NCBI RefSeq assembly: GCF_002000365.1
Contig: NZ_MVBK01000018.1
Location: forward strand, 68,528 to 115,516
Length of the DNA stretch: 46,989 nt
Reading direction: 5' to 3'
DNA from: Thioalkalivibrio denitrificans
GTDB lineage: Bacteria; Pseudomonadota; Gammaproteobacteria; Ectothiorhodospirales; Ectothiorhodospiraceae
Below are positions 15,259-23,365 of the stretch, piece by piece; positions within the stretch are counted from its first letter, which is position 1; each line of letters starts with the position of its first letter. A program made the translations under genes and the position numbers. The notes under the pieces are model-generated. The model saw nothing but the letters and a program-made list of their open reading frames with translations, did no database searches and was not told where the DNA came from.

Positions 15259-16989
15259 ATGGACACCGTCAAGACCGATATTCTGATCCTGGGCTCAGGT
15301 GGGGCCGGGCTGTTCGCCGCGCTGCATGCCAAGCGCGCCGCACCGGACCTGACGGTCACGGTGGCCGTGAAGGGCCTGCTCGGCAAGTGCGGCTGCACGC
15401 GCATGGTGCAGGGCGGCTACAACGTGGCCCTGGCGCCGGGTGACTCCATCGAACGCCATTTCATGGATACCATCGAGGGCGGCAAGTGGCTGCCCGACCA
15501 GGATCTGGCCTGGAAGCTTGTCACCACCGCCGTCGAACGGGTGCATGAGCTGGAGAACGAGCTGGGTTGCTTCTTCGACCGCAATCCTGACGGTTCCCTG
15601 CACCAGAAGGCCTTCGCCGGCCAGACCTTCGATCGCACGGTGCACAAGGGCGATCTCACCGGCATCGAGATCATCAACCGGCTGGCGGAGCAGGTCTGGG
15701 CCCGGGACGTGCAGCGCATGGAAGAGCACAGGGCAGTGGCCATCGTGCCCGCCAACGACGGCTCCGGCGTCGCCGGTGTGCTGATGATCGACATGCGCGA
15801 CGGCGAGTTCCGATTCGTGCAGGCACGGGCGGTGCTGCTGGCCACCGGCGGCGGCCCTACCATGTACAAGTATCACACCCCGAGCGGCGACAAGAGCTGC
15901 GACGGCATGGCCATGGCCCTGCGTGCGGGCCTCGCCCTGCGCGACATGGAGATGGTGCAGTTCCATCCCACGGGTCTGCTGGCAGGCGATCACACGCGCA
16001 TGACCGGCACCGTGCTGGAAGAGGGGCTGCGCGGGGCCGGCGGACACCTGCTCAACGGTAACGGCGAGCGCTTCATGACGAACTACGATCCGCGCGGCGA
16101 GCGTGCCACCCGCGACATCGTCTCGCGCGGCATCTACAGCGAGATGCGTGCCGGGCGCACCACGCCCAACGGCGGCGTGCACATCCGCATGAGCCACCTG
16201 GGTCCGGACGACGTGCGCGTGCGCTTCAAGGGCATGGTGGAACGCTGTGCCGACTGCGGCTTCGACCTGGCGGGCGGCCTCGTGGAAGTGGTGCCCACCG
16301 CGCATTACATGATGGGCGGCGTGATGTTCAACCCGGATTGCAGCACCGCCATGCCGGGTCTGTTCGCCGCCGGCGAGGATACCGGCGGTGTGCACGGCGC
16401 GAACCGACTCGGCGGCAACGGCGTGGCCAACTCCACCGTGTTCGGCGGCGTGGCGGGTGACGCCATGGCCGACTGGGTGCCCGTGCAGGGTACCTATCGT
16501 GATCCGGACCACCGTGTCATCGATCAGGTGGTCGAGGAGTGCATGAGGCCGCTGGGGCGTCCCATGTCCGACCTGAGCCCGCTGCGCGAGGAACTCTTTT
16601 CGGTCATGTGGGACCGTGTCGGGATCATGCGCAACGAGGTGGACCTGCGGCGCGCGCTGGGGGAACTGGATGACCTGGCCACCCGGCTGGAGGATCTGGG
16701 CGTCGGTTCCGGTTCCCGCGCCTACAACGTCAGCTGGCACGACTGGATGAATCTGCGCAACCTGATCATGGTCAGCCGGGCCATCGCCACGGCCGCCTTC
16801 CGGCGCGAGGACTCCCGCGGCGCCCACTACCGCGAGGACTTCACCGACACCGGCGAACTGGCCGGCTCGGAGTTCACGCGCATCCGATATCGGGACAACC
16901 AGTTCGTGATGGACACCGAACCCGTACGCTTCACCCGCGTCGCGCCGGGCCAGTCGCTGCTCGACGACGAACAATCCACAGGAACCTGA
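15259..16989 (+). CDS. Succinate dehydrogenase/fumarate reductase-like flavoprotein with altered active site
   Basis: A 576-residue FAD subunit of the SdhA/FrdA family. The dinucleotide loop ILGSGGAGLFAA is at 10-21, the capping-domain active-site residues are His236 (QFHPTG), Arg285 (TRDIVSR), His349 (PTAHYMMGG) and Arg383 (GANRLGGNG), so C=C/C-C redox chemistry is expected. Two deviations stand out. The histidine that binds FAD covalently (SHTxxxQGG) is Cys46 here (GCTRMVQGG), so FAD is probably not covalent. The substrate-contacting Thr of TEGxRGEGG is Glu254 (EEGLRGAGG). Both fit a substrate other than succinate; I propose 3-sulfopropionate. No signal peptide, so cytoplasmic face. It probably assembles with the anchors and iron-sulfur subunit upstream. 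Confidence 0.9.
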   Translation: MDTVKTDILILGSGGAGLFAALHAKRAAPDLTVTVAVKGLLGKCGCTRMVQGGYNVALAPGDSIERHFMDTIEGGKWLPDQDLAWKLVTTAVERVHELENELGCFFDRNPDGSLHQKAFAGQTFDRTVHKGDLTGIEIINRLAEQVWARDVQRMEEHRAVAIVPANDGSGVAGVLMIDMRDGEFRFVQARAVLLATGGGPTMYKYHTPSGDKSCDGMAMALRAGLALRDMEMVQFHPTGLLAGDHTRMTGTVLEEGLRGAGGHLLNGNGERFMTNYDPRGERATRDIVSRGIYSEMRAGRTTPNGGVHIRMSHLGPDDVRVRFKGMVERCADCGFDLAGGLVEVVPTAHYMMGGVMFNPDCSTAMPGLFAAGEDTGGVHGANRLGGNGVANSTVFGGVAGDAMADWVPVQGTYRDPDHRVIDQVVEECMRPLGRPMSDLSPLREELFSVMWDRVGIMRNEVDLRRALGELDDLATRLEDLGVGSGSRAYNVSWHDWMNLRNLIMVSRAIATAAFRREDSRGAHYREDFTDTGELAGSEFTRIRYRDNQFVMDTEPVRFTRVAPGQSLLDDEQSTGT

Positions 16990-16992
16990 GTC

Positions 16993-17919
16993 ATGCCCCG
17001 TATTGTCATCACCGAATTCATGGACACCGAGGCAGTCCAGTGGCTGTCCGGGCGTCACGAGACGCACTATGACCCCAAGCTGGTGGACGAACCCGACAAG
17101 CTTGCACCGCTGCTCGCGGACTGCGAGGCGCTGATCGTGCGCAATCGCACTCAGGTGCGTCCCGACCTGCTGGGCAAGGCGCCCGCGCTCAAGGTGGTGG
17201 GACGCCTCGGCGTCGGCCTGGACAACATTGATCAGGAGGCCTGCAAGGGGCGTGGTGTGCAGGTCATTCCCGCGACGGGCGCCAATGCCCTGGCGGTGGC
17301 GGAATACGTCATCTGCACGGCCATGATGCTGTTGCGCGGAGCCTATCTCTCCAGCGACCAGGTCGCCGCAGGCGAATGGCCGCGACCCGCGCTGTCAAAG
17401 GGACGCGAACTGTCCGGCAAGACGCTGGGCCTTGCCGGTTTCGGCGGCATCGGTCAGCTGACGGCGCGTCTGGCCCGCGGCCTCGGCATGCACACCGTGG
17501 CCTACGATCCCTATCTCAAGCCCGACGCCCCGGCCCTGAAGGAGACCGACACGCGTCTGGTGGATATGGACGGCCTGCTGGCGGAATCCGACGTGATCTC
17601 CCTGCACATCCCGCTCACCGACGAGACGCGCAATCTCTTTGATGCGAAGCGCATCGCCGCCATGCGCAAGGGCTCTGTGCTGATCAACTCCGCGCGCGGT
17701 GGCATCGTGGACGAAGTGGCCCTGGCAAGTGCGCTGAAGGAGGGTCATCTGGCCGGTGCAGCCCTGGACGTCTTCAACGATGAACCGCTGGCGGCCGGCA
17801 GTCCGCTGGCCGACATCCGCAATCTGGTCCTGACACCGCATATCGCCGGTGTCACAGAGGAATCCAACACGCGGGTCAGCCGCCTCATCGCCGAGCGGGT
17901 GGCCGAAGCCCTGGGCTGA
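16993..17919 (+). CDS. slcC: (S)-sulfolactate dehydrogenase SlcC
   Basis: A 308-residue member of the D-2-hydroxyacid dehydrogenase family. The Rossmann motif GLAGFGGIGQLTARLA is near 140-155, the substrate arginine is in LINSARGGIVDE near 235, the glutamate is in FNDEPL, and the histidine in LTPHIAGVTEES. In Chromohalobacter, SlcC oxidises (S)-sulfolactate to sulfopyruvate and ComC reduces it to (R)-sulfolactate for SuyAB. The presence of comC next door supports the same pair. By sequence alone it could be a phosphoglycerate or other hydroxyacid dehydrogenase. It starts 3 bp after the flavoprotein stop. Confidence 0.88.
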   Translation: MPRIVITEFMDTEAVQWLSGRHETHYDPKLVDEPDKLAPLLADCEALIVRNRTQVRPDLLGKAPALKVVGRLGVGLDNIDQEACKGRGVQVIPATGANALAVAEYVICTAMMLLRGAYLSSDQVAAGEWPRPALSKGRELSGKTLGLAGFGGIGQLTARLARGLGMHTVAYDPYLKPDAPALKETDTRLVDMDGLLAESDVISLHIPLTDETRNLFDAKRIAAMRKGSVLINSARGGIVDEVALASALKEGHLAGAALDVFNDEPLAAGSPLADIRNLVLTPHIAGVTEESNTRVSRLIAERVAEALG

Positions 17920-17961
17920 CCCGCTCCCATTGGCGCACATAGCCTGCTGCAAAAGACATTT

Positions 17962-18068
17962 GCCACAGAGGTCACAGAGGTCACAGAGGTCACAGAGACA
18001 GGCATTGGATCTAGGGTCGTCTAAGATTCCACCTCGTATTTCTCTGTGACCTCTGTGACCTCTGTGGC
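17962..18068. repeat. Inverted repeat of GTCACAGAG tandem units between slcC and comC
   Basis: The left arm (17962-17998) contains four units of CACAGAG, spaced as GTCACAGAG nonamers, beginning GCCACAGAGG. The right arm (18041-18068) is the reverse complement with one unit fewer. The loop is 42 bp. The element lies in a co-directional gap, just upstream of the comC ribosome site. Very similar low-complexity elements recur in the convergent gaps of the window. Function unknown; a folded transcript here could dampen comC expression. Confidence 0.9.
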
Positions 18069-18099
18069 TTAAGAATTCTAAGACACGTCGAGGAACACC

Positions 18100-19104
18100 A
18101 TGACACAGATCGCCCTGCAAGAACTGACCTCTCTGGTCACCCGTGCCTTTGAGAAGTGCGGTGCAAACCCCGCCATGGCCGCCAGCGCGGCCCGTGCGCT
18201 GGTGGATGCCGACGCCCAGGGGCTTGCCTCCCACGGCGTGTCCCGCACACCCCTGTACTGCGCGCACCTGAAGAACGGGCGCACCGACGGCAAGGCCGAA
18301 CCAAAAGTGGTGCACGAGCGCGGCGGCGCCTGTCTGGTGGACGCGGCCTGCGGCATGGCCTATCCGGCCTGTGCACTGGCGGTGGAAGAGGGCATACGCC
18401 GCGCCAGGGAACACGGCGTGGCCTTCGTGGGGGTCACCAACAGCAACCATTTCGGCGCCGCGGCGCTGCACCTGCGCCCTGCCGCCGAGGCGGGCATGGT
18501 GGCCCTGGCCTTCGGCAACTCGCCTGCGGCGATTGCCCCGTGGGGCGGACAGACGCCCTTGTTCGGCACCAACCCCATCGCCGCCGTGTTCCCCCGCAAG
18601 GATGGAGAACCGCTCATGGTGGATCTGTCACTGTCACAGGTTGCGCGGGGCAAGATCATGGTGGCGGCGCAGAAGGGCGAATCCATTCCCGAAGGTTGGG
18701 CCCTGGATGCGCAGGGCAACCCGACCACGGACGCAAACGTGGGCCTGAAGGGCAGCATGGCGCCGGCGGGCGGCGTGAAGGGAGCCATGCTGGCGCTGGT
18801 GGTGGAACTCATGTGCTGCGCCCTCACGGGCGCCGCCTATGGCTTCGAGGCCGATTCCTTCTTCAGTGACGAAGGCAACCGGCCCCGCATCGGACAGGCC
18901 TTTCTGATCATCGACCCCGAGGCACTCGCGGGTCGCGCGGTCTATCTGGATCGCGTCGAGACCCTGATCATGAAGATGCTGGAAGACGAGGGCGTCCGGC
19001 TGCCCGGAGCACGGCGCTTCAAGCTCGAAGCCGGGGCGCGGGAGCAGGGCGTGGACGTTCCCGATAATCTGCTGGAGAAGATCCGGACTTTGGCACAGGG
19101 CTAA
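18100..19104 (+). CDS. comC: (R)-sulfolactate dehydrogenase ComC (LDH2/MDH2 family)
   Basis: A 334-residue NAD(P)-dependent dehydrogenase of the unusual LDH2/MDH2 (malate/L-lactate dehydrogenase type 2) fold. Typical stretches are ADAQGLASHGVSRTPLYC near residue 40, FVGVTNSNHFGAAALHLRPA near 110-130, FGTNPIAAVFPR near 155 and the glycine-rich KGAMLALVVELM. ComC homologues interconvert (R)-sulfolactate and sulfopyruvate. Together with SlcC it would turn either enantiomer into the SuyAB substrate. The substrate is assigned by context; ureidoglycolate or malate dehydrogenases share the fold. Last gene of the plus-strand operon, convergent with the ArsR-rhodanese gene across a repeat. Confidence 0.87.
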   Translation: MTQIALQELTSLVTRAFEKCGANPAMAASAARALVDADAQGLASHGVSRTPLYCAHLKNGRTDGKAEPKVVHERGGACLVDAACGMAYPACALAVEEGIRRAREHGVAFVGVTNSNHFGAAALHLRPAAEAGMVALAFGNSPAAIAPWGGQTPLFGTNPIAAVFPRKDGEPLMVDLSLSQVARGKIMVAAQKGESIPEGWALDAQGNPTTDANVGLKGSMAPAGGVKGAMLALVVELMCCALTGAAYGFEADSFFSDEGNRPRIGQAFLIIDPEALAGRAVYLDRVETLIMKMLEDEGVRLPGARRFKLEAGAREQGVDVPDNLLEKIRTLAQG

Positions 19105-19160
19105 AAGCGACTCACTGGCGCCGCAAGTAGGACACGAGGGTTTTCTTTCAAGGCAAGGCC

Positions 19161-19344
19161 TTTCTCTCGCAAAGCGCGCCAAGTACGCCAGGAAATTCCT
19201 GAGATTTCGTAGGTTGGGGTGAGCAGCGCGAACCCCAACGCCGTTGCCCCGGATCGCCACTGCATGTTGGGGTTCGTTCCTCACCCCAACCTACGTGATA
19301 TTTCCAGATTTTCTTGGCGTACTTGGCACGCTTTGCGAGAGAAA
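19161..19344. repeat. Nested inverted repeats in the convergent gap after comC
   Basis: Three palindromes sit inside each other. The outer arms are 19161-19190 and 19315-19344 (29 of 30 match, beginning TTTCTCTCGCAAAG). The middle arms are GTAGGTTGGGGTGAG at 19209-19223 and its complement at 19280-19294. The inner arms are CGAACCCCAAC at 19229-19239 and its complement at 19266-19276. The gap, 19105-19383, has no gene. It lies between stop codons of two convergent genes, and likely acts in transcription termination or is a mobile palindromic repeat. Confidence 0.9.
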
Positions 19345-19383
19345 TCTGTTTTAAGTCTTTCTGCCGGAGCTCCGCTGCCGGCA

Positions 19384-20061
19384 TCAGGCGGACTTCTTTT
19401 CGACCGGGTGACGGGCGGCACGCCACTGGGGGTAACCGTCCTCCAGACGCCGTGCCTGATAGCCCTCGCGGCGCAGTTTCTCCACCGCCTCGAAGGCCAG
19501 CATGCAGTACGGGCCGCGGCAGTAGGCGACGATCTCGCGATCACGCGGCAGCTCGGCGAGCCGTTTGCCGAGTTCGCTGACCGGGACATTGACAGCCCCC
19601 TTGATATGGCCGGCCCTGAACTCCTCCGGGGGTCGCACGTCGATCACTGTGACCTCACCGGCACGCGCGCGCTTGAGCAGTTCGCGCTGGCTCACCGGCG
19701 TGAGCGAATCGCGGCTGTCAAAGGCCTCGCGCACGATACGCTCCACCTCTGCGAGCTGTTCCTCCGCCACGTGCTGGATGTCCGACGCGATACGCAGAAT
19801 GCGTTCCTCGTCGCTCAGGCGGTAAAACACCTGCACACCTTCGCGGCGCGAGTGCACCAGTCCGCCGTCTCGCAGCACCTGCAGATGATGGGAGGCGTTG
19901 GCCATGGGCATGCCCGTGGCCCGCGCCAGTTCATCGACACTGCGCTCGCCCTGGGCCAGCGCCTCGATCAGGTCCAGACGCTGCGGGCTGGCCAGTGCCT
20001 TCGCGACGCGTGCGAACTGTTCAAGAAGGAGCCGCTTGGGTGAGGCATTGTTCCGTTTCAT
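19384..20061 (-). CDS. ArsR-type regulator fused to a rhodanese domain
   Basis: A 225-residue fusion. The N-terminal winged helix (about 13-90) carries VDELARATGMPMANASHHLQ with the ASHHLQVLRDGGLV recognition helix. The C-terminal rhodanese domain (about 122-222) has VIDVRPPEEFRAGHIKGAVN and an active-site loop of Cys181 in AYCRGPYCML. The second cysteine, Cys186, is five residues later. Such fusions probably sense sulfane sulfur: persulfide on the rhodanese would alter DNA binding. It follows the MFS gene in the same direction with a 117-bp gap that contains an inverted repeat fit for its own operator. No classical ArsR metal site is obvious. Confidence 0.92.
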   Translation of the reverse strand: MKRNNASPKRLLLEQFARVAKALASPQRLDLIEALAQGERSVDELARATGMPMANASHHLQVLRDGGLVHSRREGVQVFYRLSDEERILRIASDIQHVAEEQLAEVERIVREAFDSRDSLTPVSQRELLKRARAGEVTVIDVRPPEEFRAGHIKGAVNVPVSELGKRLAELPRDREIVAYCRGPYCMLAFEAVEKLRREGYQARRLEDGYPQWRAARHPVEKKSA

Positions 20062-20098
20062 GGCAAATACTCCGGGTCACAGGGCCGTTGACGGCGAT

Positions 20099-20124
20099 GA
20101 TTCTCATTTCATTATAAGAGAATC
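20099..20124. promoter_or_regulatory. Inverted repeat upstream of the ArsR-rhodanese gene
   Basis: GATTCTC (20099-20105) and GAGAATC (20118-20124) form a 7-bp inverted repeat around 12 bp of AT-rich sequence, 38 bp before the start codon. ArsR proteins bind such sites. An autoregulatory operator is the likely role. Confidence 0.55.
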
Positions 20125-20178
20125 CACGGATCGGAACCTGTTTCCCGGCACGCGGTAAGGTCATCTGAGGCGGCAGGG

Positions 20179-21372
20179 TCAGGCGGGCACTTCGCGGTTC
20201 CGTCTGTGCAGCAGCCAGAGGCTGGCCAGGGCTGTGGCGAGGACAAAGGGCAGGGCGGTCAGGTTGAGTGCGGCCCAGCCGATGGTGTGGAGCAGTGCGC
20301 CGGCGAGAAATGAGGCCGTTGCCACCGAGCCGAACACCAGCAGGTCGTTGACACCCTGCACCTTGCCGCGTTCCGACATGTGATGGGTGGTGGTCAGCAG
20401 GGTGCTGCCGCCGATGAACAGGAAGTTCCAGCCCACCCCCAACAGGATCAGGGCAATCAGGAAATGGGGCATCGTCTCCCCGCTCACCGCCACGGCAATC
20501 GAAGTGAACAGGATCAGGGCCCCGGCGAGCAGGACGCGCTCGACGGAGAACCGGGCGATCAGACTGCCGGTGAAGAACGACGGCACGAACATGCCAAGCA
20601 CATGCCACTGCATCACGAACGCAGCCTCCCCACGGGAAAAACCCGCCGACTGCATGGCCAGGGGCGTCGCGGTCATCAGCATGATCATCACCGCGTAACC
20701 CACGGCCGCGGCCAGCACCGCGACGGCAAAGGCCGGCTGTTGCGCGATCTCGCCGATCGGGCGCTGCTCCTGGGCCAGGGCCGCCTGCTCGCCGGGGATG
20801 CGCAGCAGCGTGAGCAGGCCGAAAGCCAGAAGCGCGAGCACGGTGATCACCACGTAAGGCCCCAGGTCCGGAACCGTGGGGATGAGCGCCCCGGACAGTC
20901 CCGCATTCCAGGGACCCAGAAAGGCGGAGATCACCCCTCCGGCCAGCACCAGCGAGATCGCCCGGCTGCGGAAGGCGTCGCTGGCCGCGTCCGCCGCGGC
21001 GAAGCGGTAATACATGGCAAATGCCTGATAGATGCCAAGCAGCAGGCTGGCCAGAACGAACAGCCAGAAGGCGGACTGCGTGATCGCCACGACGCTCAGT
21101 GCGCCCCCGGCCGCTCCCGCCAGCGTCCCGACAAGAAAGCCCGCCCGGCGACCGATGCGTTTCATGAGTAGCGACGCAGGCAGCGTGGAGAGCAGTGTGC
21201 CGAGCATCATCGCCGAAACGGGGAGCGTGGCCAGTTCAGGGGAGGGTGTCAGGCGCTGGCCCACCAATCCGCTCAGCGTCATCACCGTGACGGCCGTGGT
21301 GAGGAAAAGCGCCTGGCCGATGGCAAGCAGCAGGACGTTGAACTTCTCGTGGCCGAGCAATGTACGTTTCAT
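20179..21372 (-). CDS. MFS transporter, 12 helices
   Basis: A 397-residue major facilitator with two sets of six helices. It contains the loop 2-3 motif LLMKRIGRRAGFLVGTLAGA, a variant of the MFS signature, and a central basic loop near residues 195-210. Substrate cannot be inferred. It precedes the ArsR-rhodanese gene on the same strand and diverges from a small exported protein. The shared direction suggests regulation by sulfur species and a role in exporting a sulfur compound, which is speculative. The AT-rich upstream region holds a possible operator motif. Confidence 0.88.
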   Translation of the reverse strand: MKRTLLGHEKFNVLLLAIGQALFLTTAVTVMTLSGLVGQRLTPSPELATLPVSAMMLGTLLSTLPASLLMKRIGRRAGFLVGTLAGAAGGALSVVAITQSAFWLFVLASLLLGIYQAFAMYYRFAAADAASDAFRSRAISLVLAGGVISAFLGPWNAGLSGALIPTVPDLGPYVVITVLALLAFGLLTLLRIPGEQAALAQEQRPIGEIAQQPAFAVAVLAAAVGYAVMIMLMTATPLAMQSAGFSRGEAAFVMQWHVLGMFVPSFFTGSLIARFSVERVLLAGALILFTSIAVAVSGETMPHFLIALILLGVGWNFLFIGGSTLLTTTHHMSERGKVQGVNDLLVFGSVATASFLAGALLHTIGWAALNLTALPFVLATALASLWLLHRRNREVPA

Positions 21373-21412
21373 CAGGCACCCGGATGAGTGTTAATGGAAT
21401 AGACTCAAACGG

Positions 21413-21503
21413 ATATTAGAATAATTGTCAATGGGTAGCTGGCAAAGATGGCGGAAACCGCTGACATCGTGTTGACAAACTCAAGCGATCATATTAGTAA
21501 TTG
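21413..21503. promoter_or_regulatory. Repeated ATATTAG-TAATTG motif in the divergent region
   Basis: ATATTAGAATAATTG (21413-21427) and ATATTAGTAATTG (21491-21503) are near copies in an AT-rich spacer between the MFS gene and the exported-protein gene. TTGACA on the minus strand (21431-21426) and TTGACA on the plus strand (21472-21477) mark likely divergent -35 boxes. The motif may bind the ArsR-rhodanese protein. Confidence 0.45.
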
Positions 21504-21550
21504 AAACGAGGTTTGATGTACTGGCCGGGAACCGGCCCCGGAGGGACACA

Positions 21551-21919
21551 ATGGCGATGAAGACATCAGTGTGGATGACGGGCGTCGTGCTCGCGCTGTC
21601 GCTGTGGACGGGCGGGATCGCCGGCGCGGACGACACAATGCCCACGTGGGAAGGCTGGATCGTTGGCGGACCCTGCGCGGGGGAACTGCGTATTGCCGAT
21701 TGTCCGCTTCGTTACGTCGACCAGCCGGTGCTGCTGCTGGAGGACGGCGACGCGGTACCGTTCCGTTACGGCGAAGGCACCGGCATCCGTGACGTGGACA
21801 TCGACGAGAGCTACACCATGCTCGTGCGCATCACCGGCGAGCGCGAGGACGGTGTGATCCAGTCGGTGCGGCTGGACCGCCTGGAGGACAGTCCCGACAG
21901 GACCTTCTTCAAGGGTTGA
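21551..21919 (+). CDS. Small exported protein of unknown function
   Basis: A 122-residue protein. A signal peptide (MKTSVWMTGVVLALSLWTGG) is followed by cleavage near GIAGADD. The mature part is about 95 residues, has two cysteines (GGPCAGELRIADCPLRY) close enough to form a disulfide, and is predominantly beta strand (FRYGEGTGIRDVDI, YTMLVRITGEREDG). It looks like a small periplasmic beta-barrel such as an OB-fold, but I do not recognise the family. ATG 21551 has GGAGGG upstream. It lies 51 bp before selA in the same direction and diverges from the MFS gene; a hairpin follows it. Confidence 0.78.
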   Translation: MAMKTSVWMTGVVLALSLWTGGIAGADDTMPTWEGWIVGGPCAGELRIADCPLRYVDQPVLLLEDGDAVPFRYGEGTGIRDVDIDESYTMLVRITGEREDGVIQSVRLDRLEDSPDRTFFKG

Positions 21920-21923
21920 CTCT

Positions 21924-21955
21924 GAGTCCACGGCCCCCGGCGGGGGCCCCGACTC
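21924..21955 (+). other. Hairpin between exported-protein gene and selA
   Basis: The inner stem pairs GGCCCCC (21932-21938) with GGGGGCC (21942-21948), and outer GAGTC/GACTC arms (21924-21928 and 21951-21955) extend it. There is no T-run. It could be a weak terminator or a control point ahead of the sel operon. Confidence 0.45.
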
Positions 21956-21970
21956 CACAAGGGAAAGGCG

Positions 21971-23365
21971 ATGATGGCCGAATCCATGACACGGGACGGC
22001 GCGGCGGCGCTGCCCGCGGTTTACGAGGTCCTGGGGCAACGGGCCGTTATTCGCCTTCTGGAACACACCGACCATCAGGTGGTGGTGGCGGAGATTCGGG
22101 CGGCGCTGGCCCGCCACCGGGGCGTGCTCCTGGCAAACGGCACGCCGCCGCCCGACGCCGCCGCGGTGGCCGCGGAGGTGGCCGGCCGGCTCTCGGCATT
22201 TCGCCAACCGGCCCTGCGCAAGGTCATCAATCTCACGGGCACCCTGCTGCACACCAACCTGGGCCGTTCGCCCCTCTCGCGCGAGGCGAAGGCGGCCGTG
22301 GCGACCGCCGCGGCCACCACCAATCTGGAATACGATCTCGATACGGGGCGGCGCGGTGACCGCGACAATCTCGTGTCCCGCCTGCTGACCCGCCTGAGCG
22401 GGGCTCCGGCGGCCACCGTGGTCAACAACAACGCCGCCGCCCTGTGGCTGACCCTGAACACGCTGGCGCCGGGCCGCGGCGTGGTGATCTCCCGGGGCGA
22501 ATTGGTGGAGATCGGCGACAGCTTCCGCATGCCCGACATCATCACCGCCAGCGGCTGCCGCCTGATGGAGGTGGGGACCACCAACCGCACCCATCTGCGC
22601 GATTACGAAAACGCCCTGGACGCCGGCGGCAGCGTGCTGCTCAAGGTGCATACCAGCAACTACCGCATCGAGGGTTTCACACGGGAAGTGCCGCTGGAAC
22701 AACTCGTGGAACTGGGTCGCCGCCGCGGTGTGCCGGTGGTGGCCGATCTGGGCAGCGGTGCGCTGGTGGATCTCGCGTGCTACGGCCTGCCGGGCGAACC
22801 CACGGTGCAGGAGACGGTACGGGCCGGGGCGGACGTGGTGACCTTCAGCGGCGACAAGCTGCTGGGCGGTCCCCAGGCCGGGCTGATCGTGGGCAGCCGC
22901 GATCATCTGCAGGCCATCCGGCGCAACCCGGTGCGCCGGGCCCTGCGCTGCGACAAGCTGCGCCTGGCGGCGCTGGAGGCCACCCTGCGCGCCTATCTGG
23001 ATCCGCGCTCGCTCTCCGCCGCCTTGCCTGCCTACCGGATACTGGGGCGCAGCCGCGAGACGGTGGAGCGGATCGCCCGGCGCATGATGCCCTTCATCGC
23101 GGAGTGGGCCGGTGACGTGGCGCGAGTGGAGATCGTCACCGGTGAATCCCAGGTGGGCAGCGGCGCCCAGCCGTGCGCCGGGCTTCCGACCGCGCTGGTG
23201 GCCCTGACGCCCCGGGACGCCGACGCAGGCGCGCTGGCCCATGCACTGCGACGGCTGACGCCGCCGGTCATCGGCCGGGTGCACAAAGGCCGGGTGCTGC
23301 TCGACATGCGCGCACTGCTCGAACCGGCCGCCCTGATCGCCGCCCTGCGCGGAGTGACGCGATGA
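21971..23365 (+). CDS. selA: L-seryl-tRNA(Sec) selenium transferase SelA
   Basis: A 464-residue PLP enzyme, full SelA length, that converts seryl-tRNA(Sec) to selenocysteinyl-tRNA(Sec) with selenophosphate. Typical sequences are RKVINLTGTLLHTNLGRSPLS, NLEYDLDTGRRGDR, VNNNAAALWLTLN and the PLP lysine segment VTFSGDKLLGGPQAG near residue 295. It acts as a large ring in the cytoplasm. The stop overlaps the selB start (ATGA), so the two are translationally coupled. Whether ATG 21971 or 21974 is used cannot be decided. No selenoprotein gene was recognised in this window. Confidence 0.97.
   Translation: MMAESMTRDGAAALPAVYEVLGQRAVIRLLEHTDHQVVVAEIRAALARHRGVLLANGTPPPDAAAVAAEVAGRLSAFRQPALRKVINLTGTLLHTNLGRSPLSREAKAAVATAAATTNLEYDLDTGRRGDRDNLVSRLLTRLSGAPAATVVNNNAAALWLTLNTLAPGRGVVISRGELVEIGDSFRMPDIITASGCRLMEVGTTNRTHLRDYENALDAGGSVLLKVHTSNYRIEGFTREVPLEQLVELGRRRGVPVVADLGSGALVDLACYGLPGEPTVQETVRAGADVVTFSGDKLLGGPQAGLIVGSRDHLQAIRRNPVRRALRCDKLRLAALEATLRAYLDPRSLSAALPAYRILGRSRETVERIARRMMPFIAEWAGDVARVEIVTGESQVGSGAQPCAGLPTALVALTPRDADAGALAHALRRLTPPVIGRVHKGRVLLDMRALLEPAALIAALRGVTR

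Noticed and set aside
15295-17067. A 590-codon open frame antisense to the flavoprotein gene
   Set aside because: It is an antisense shadow of high-GC codon bias. The plus-strand frame has a complete set of SdhA-family motifs.
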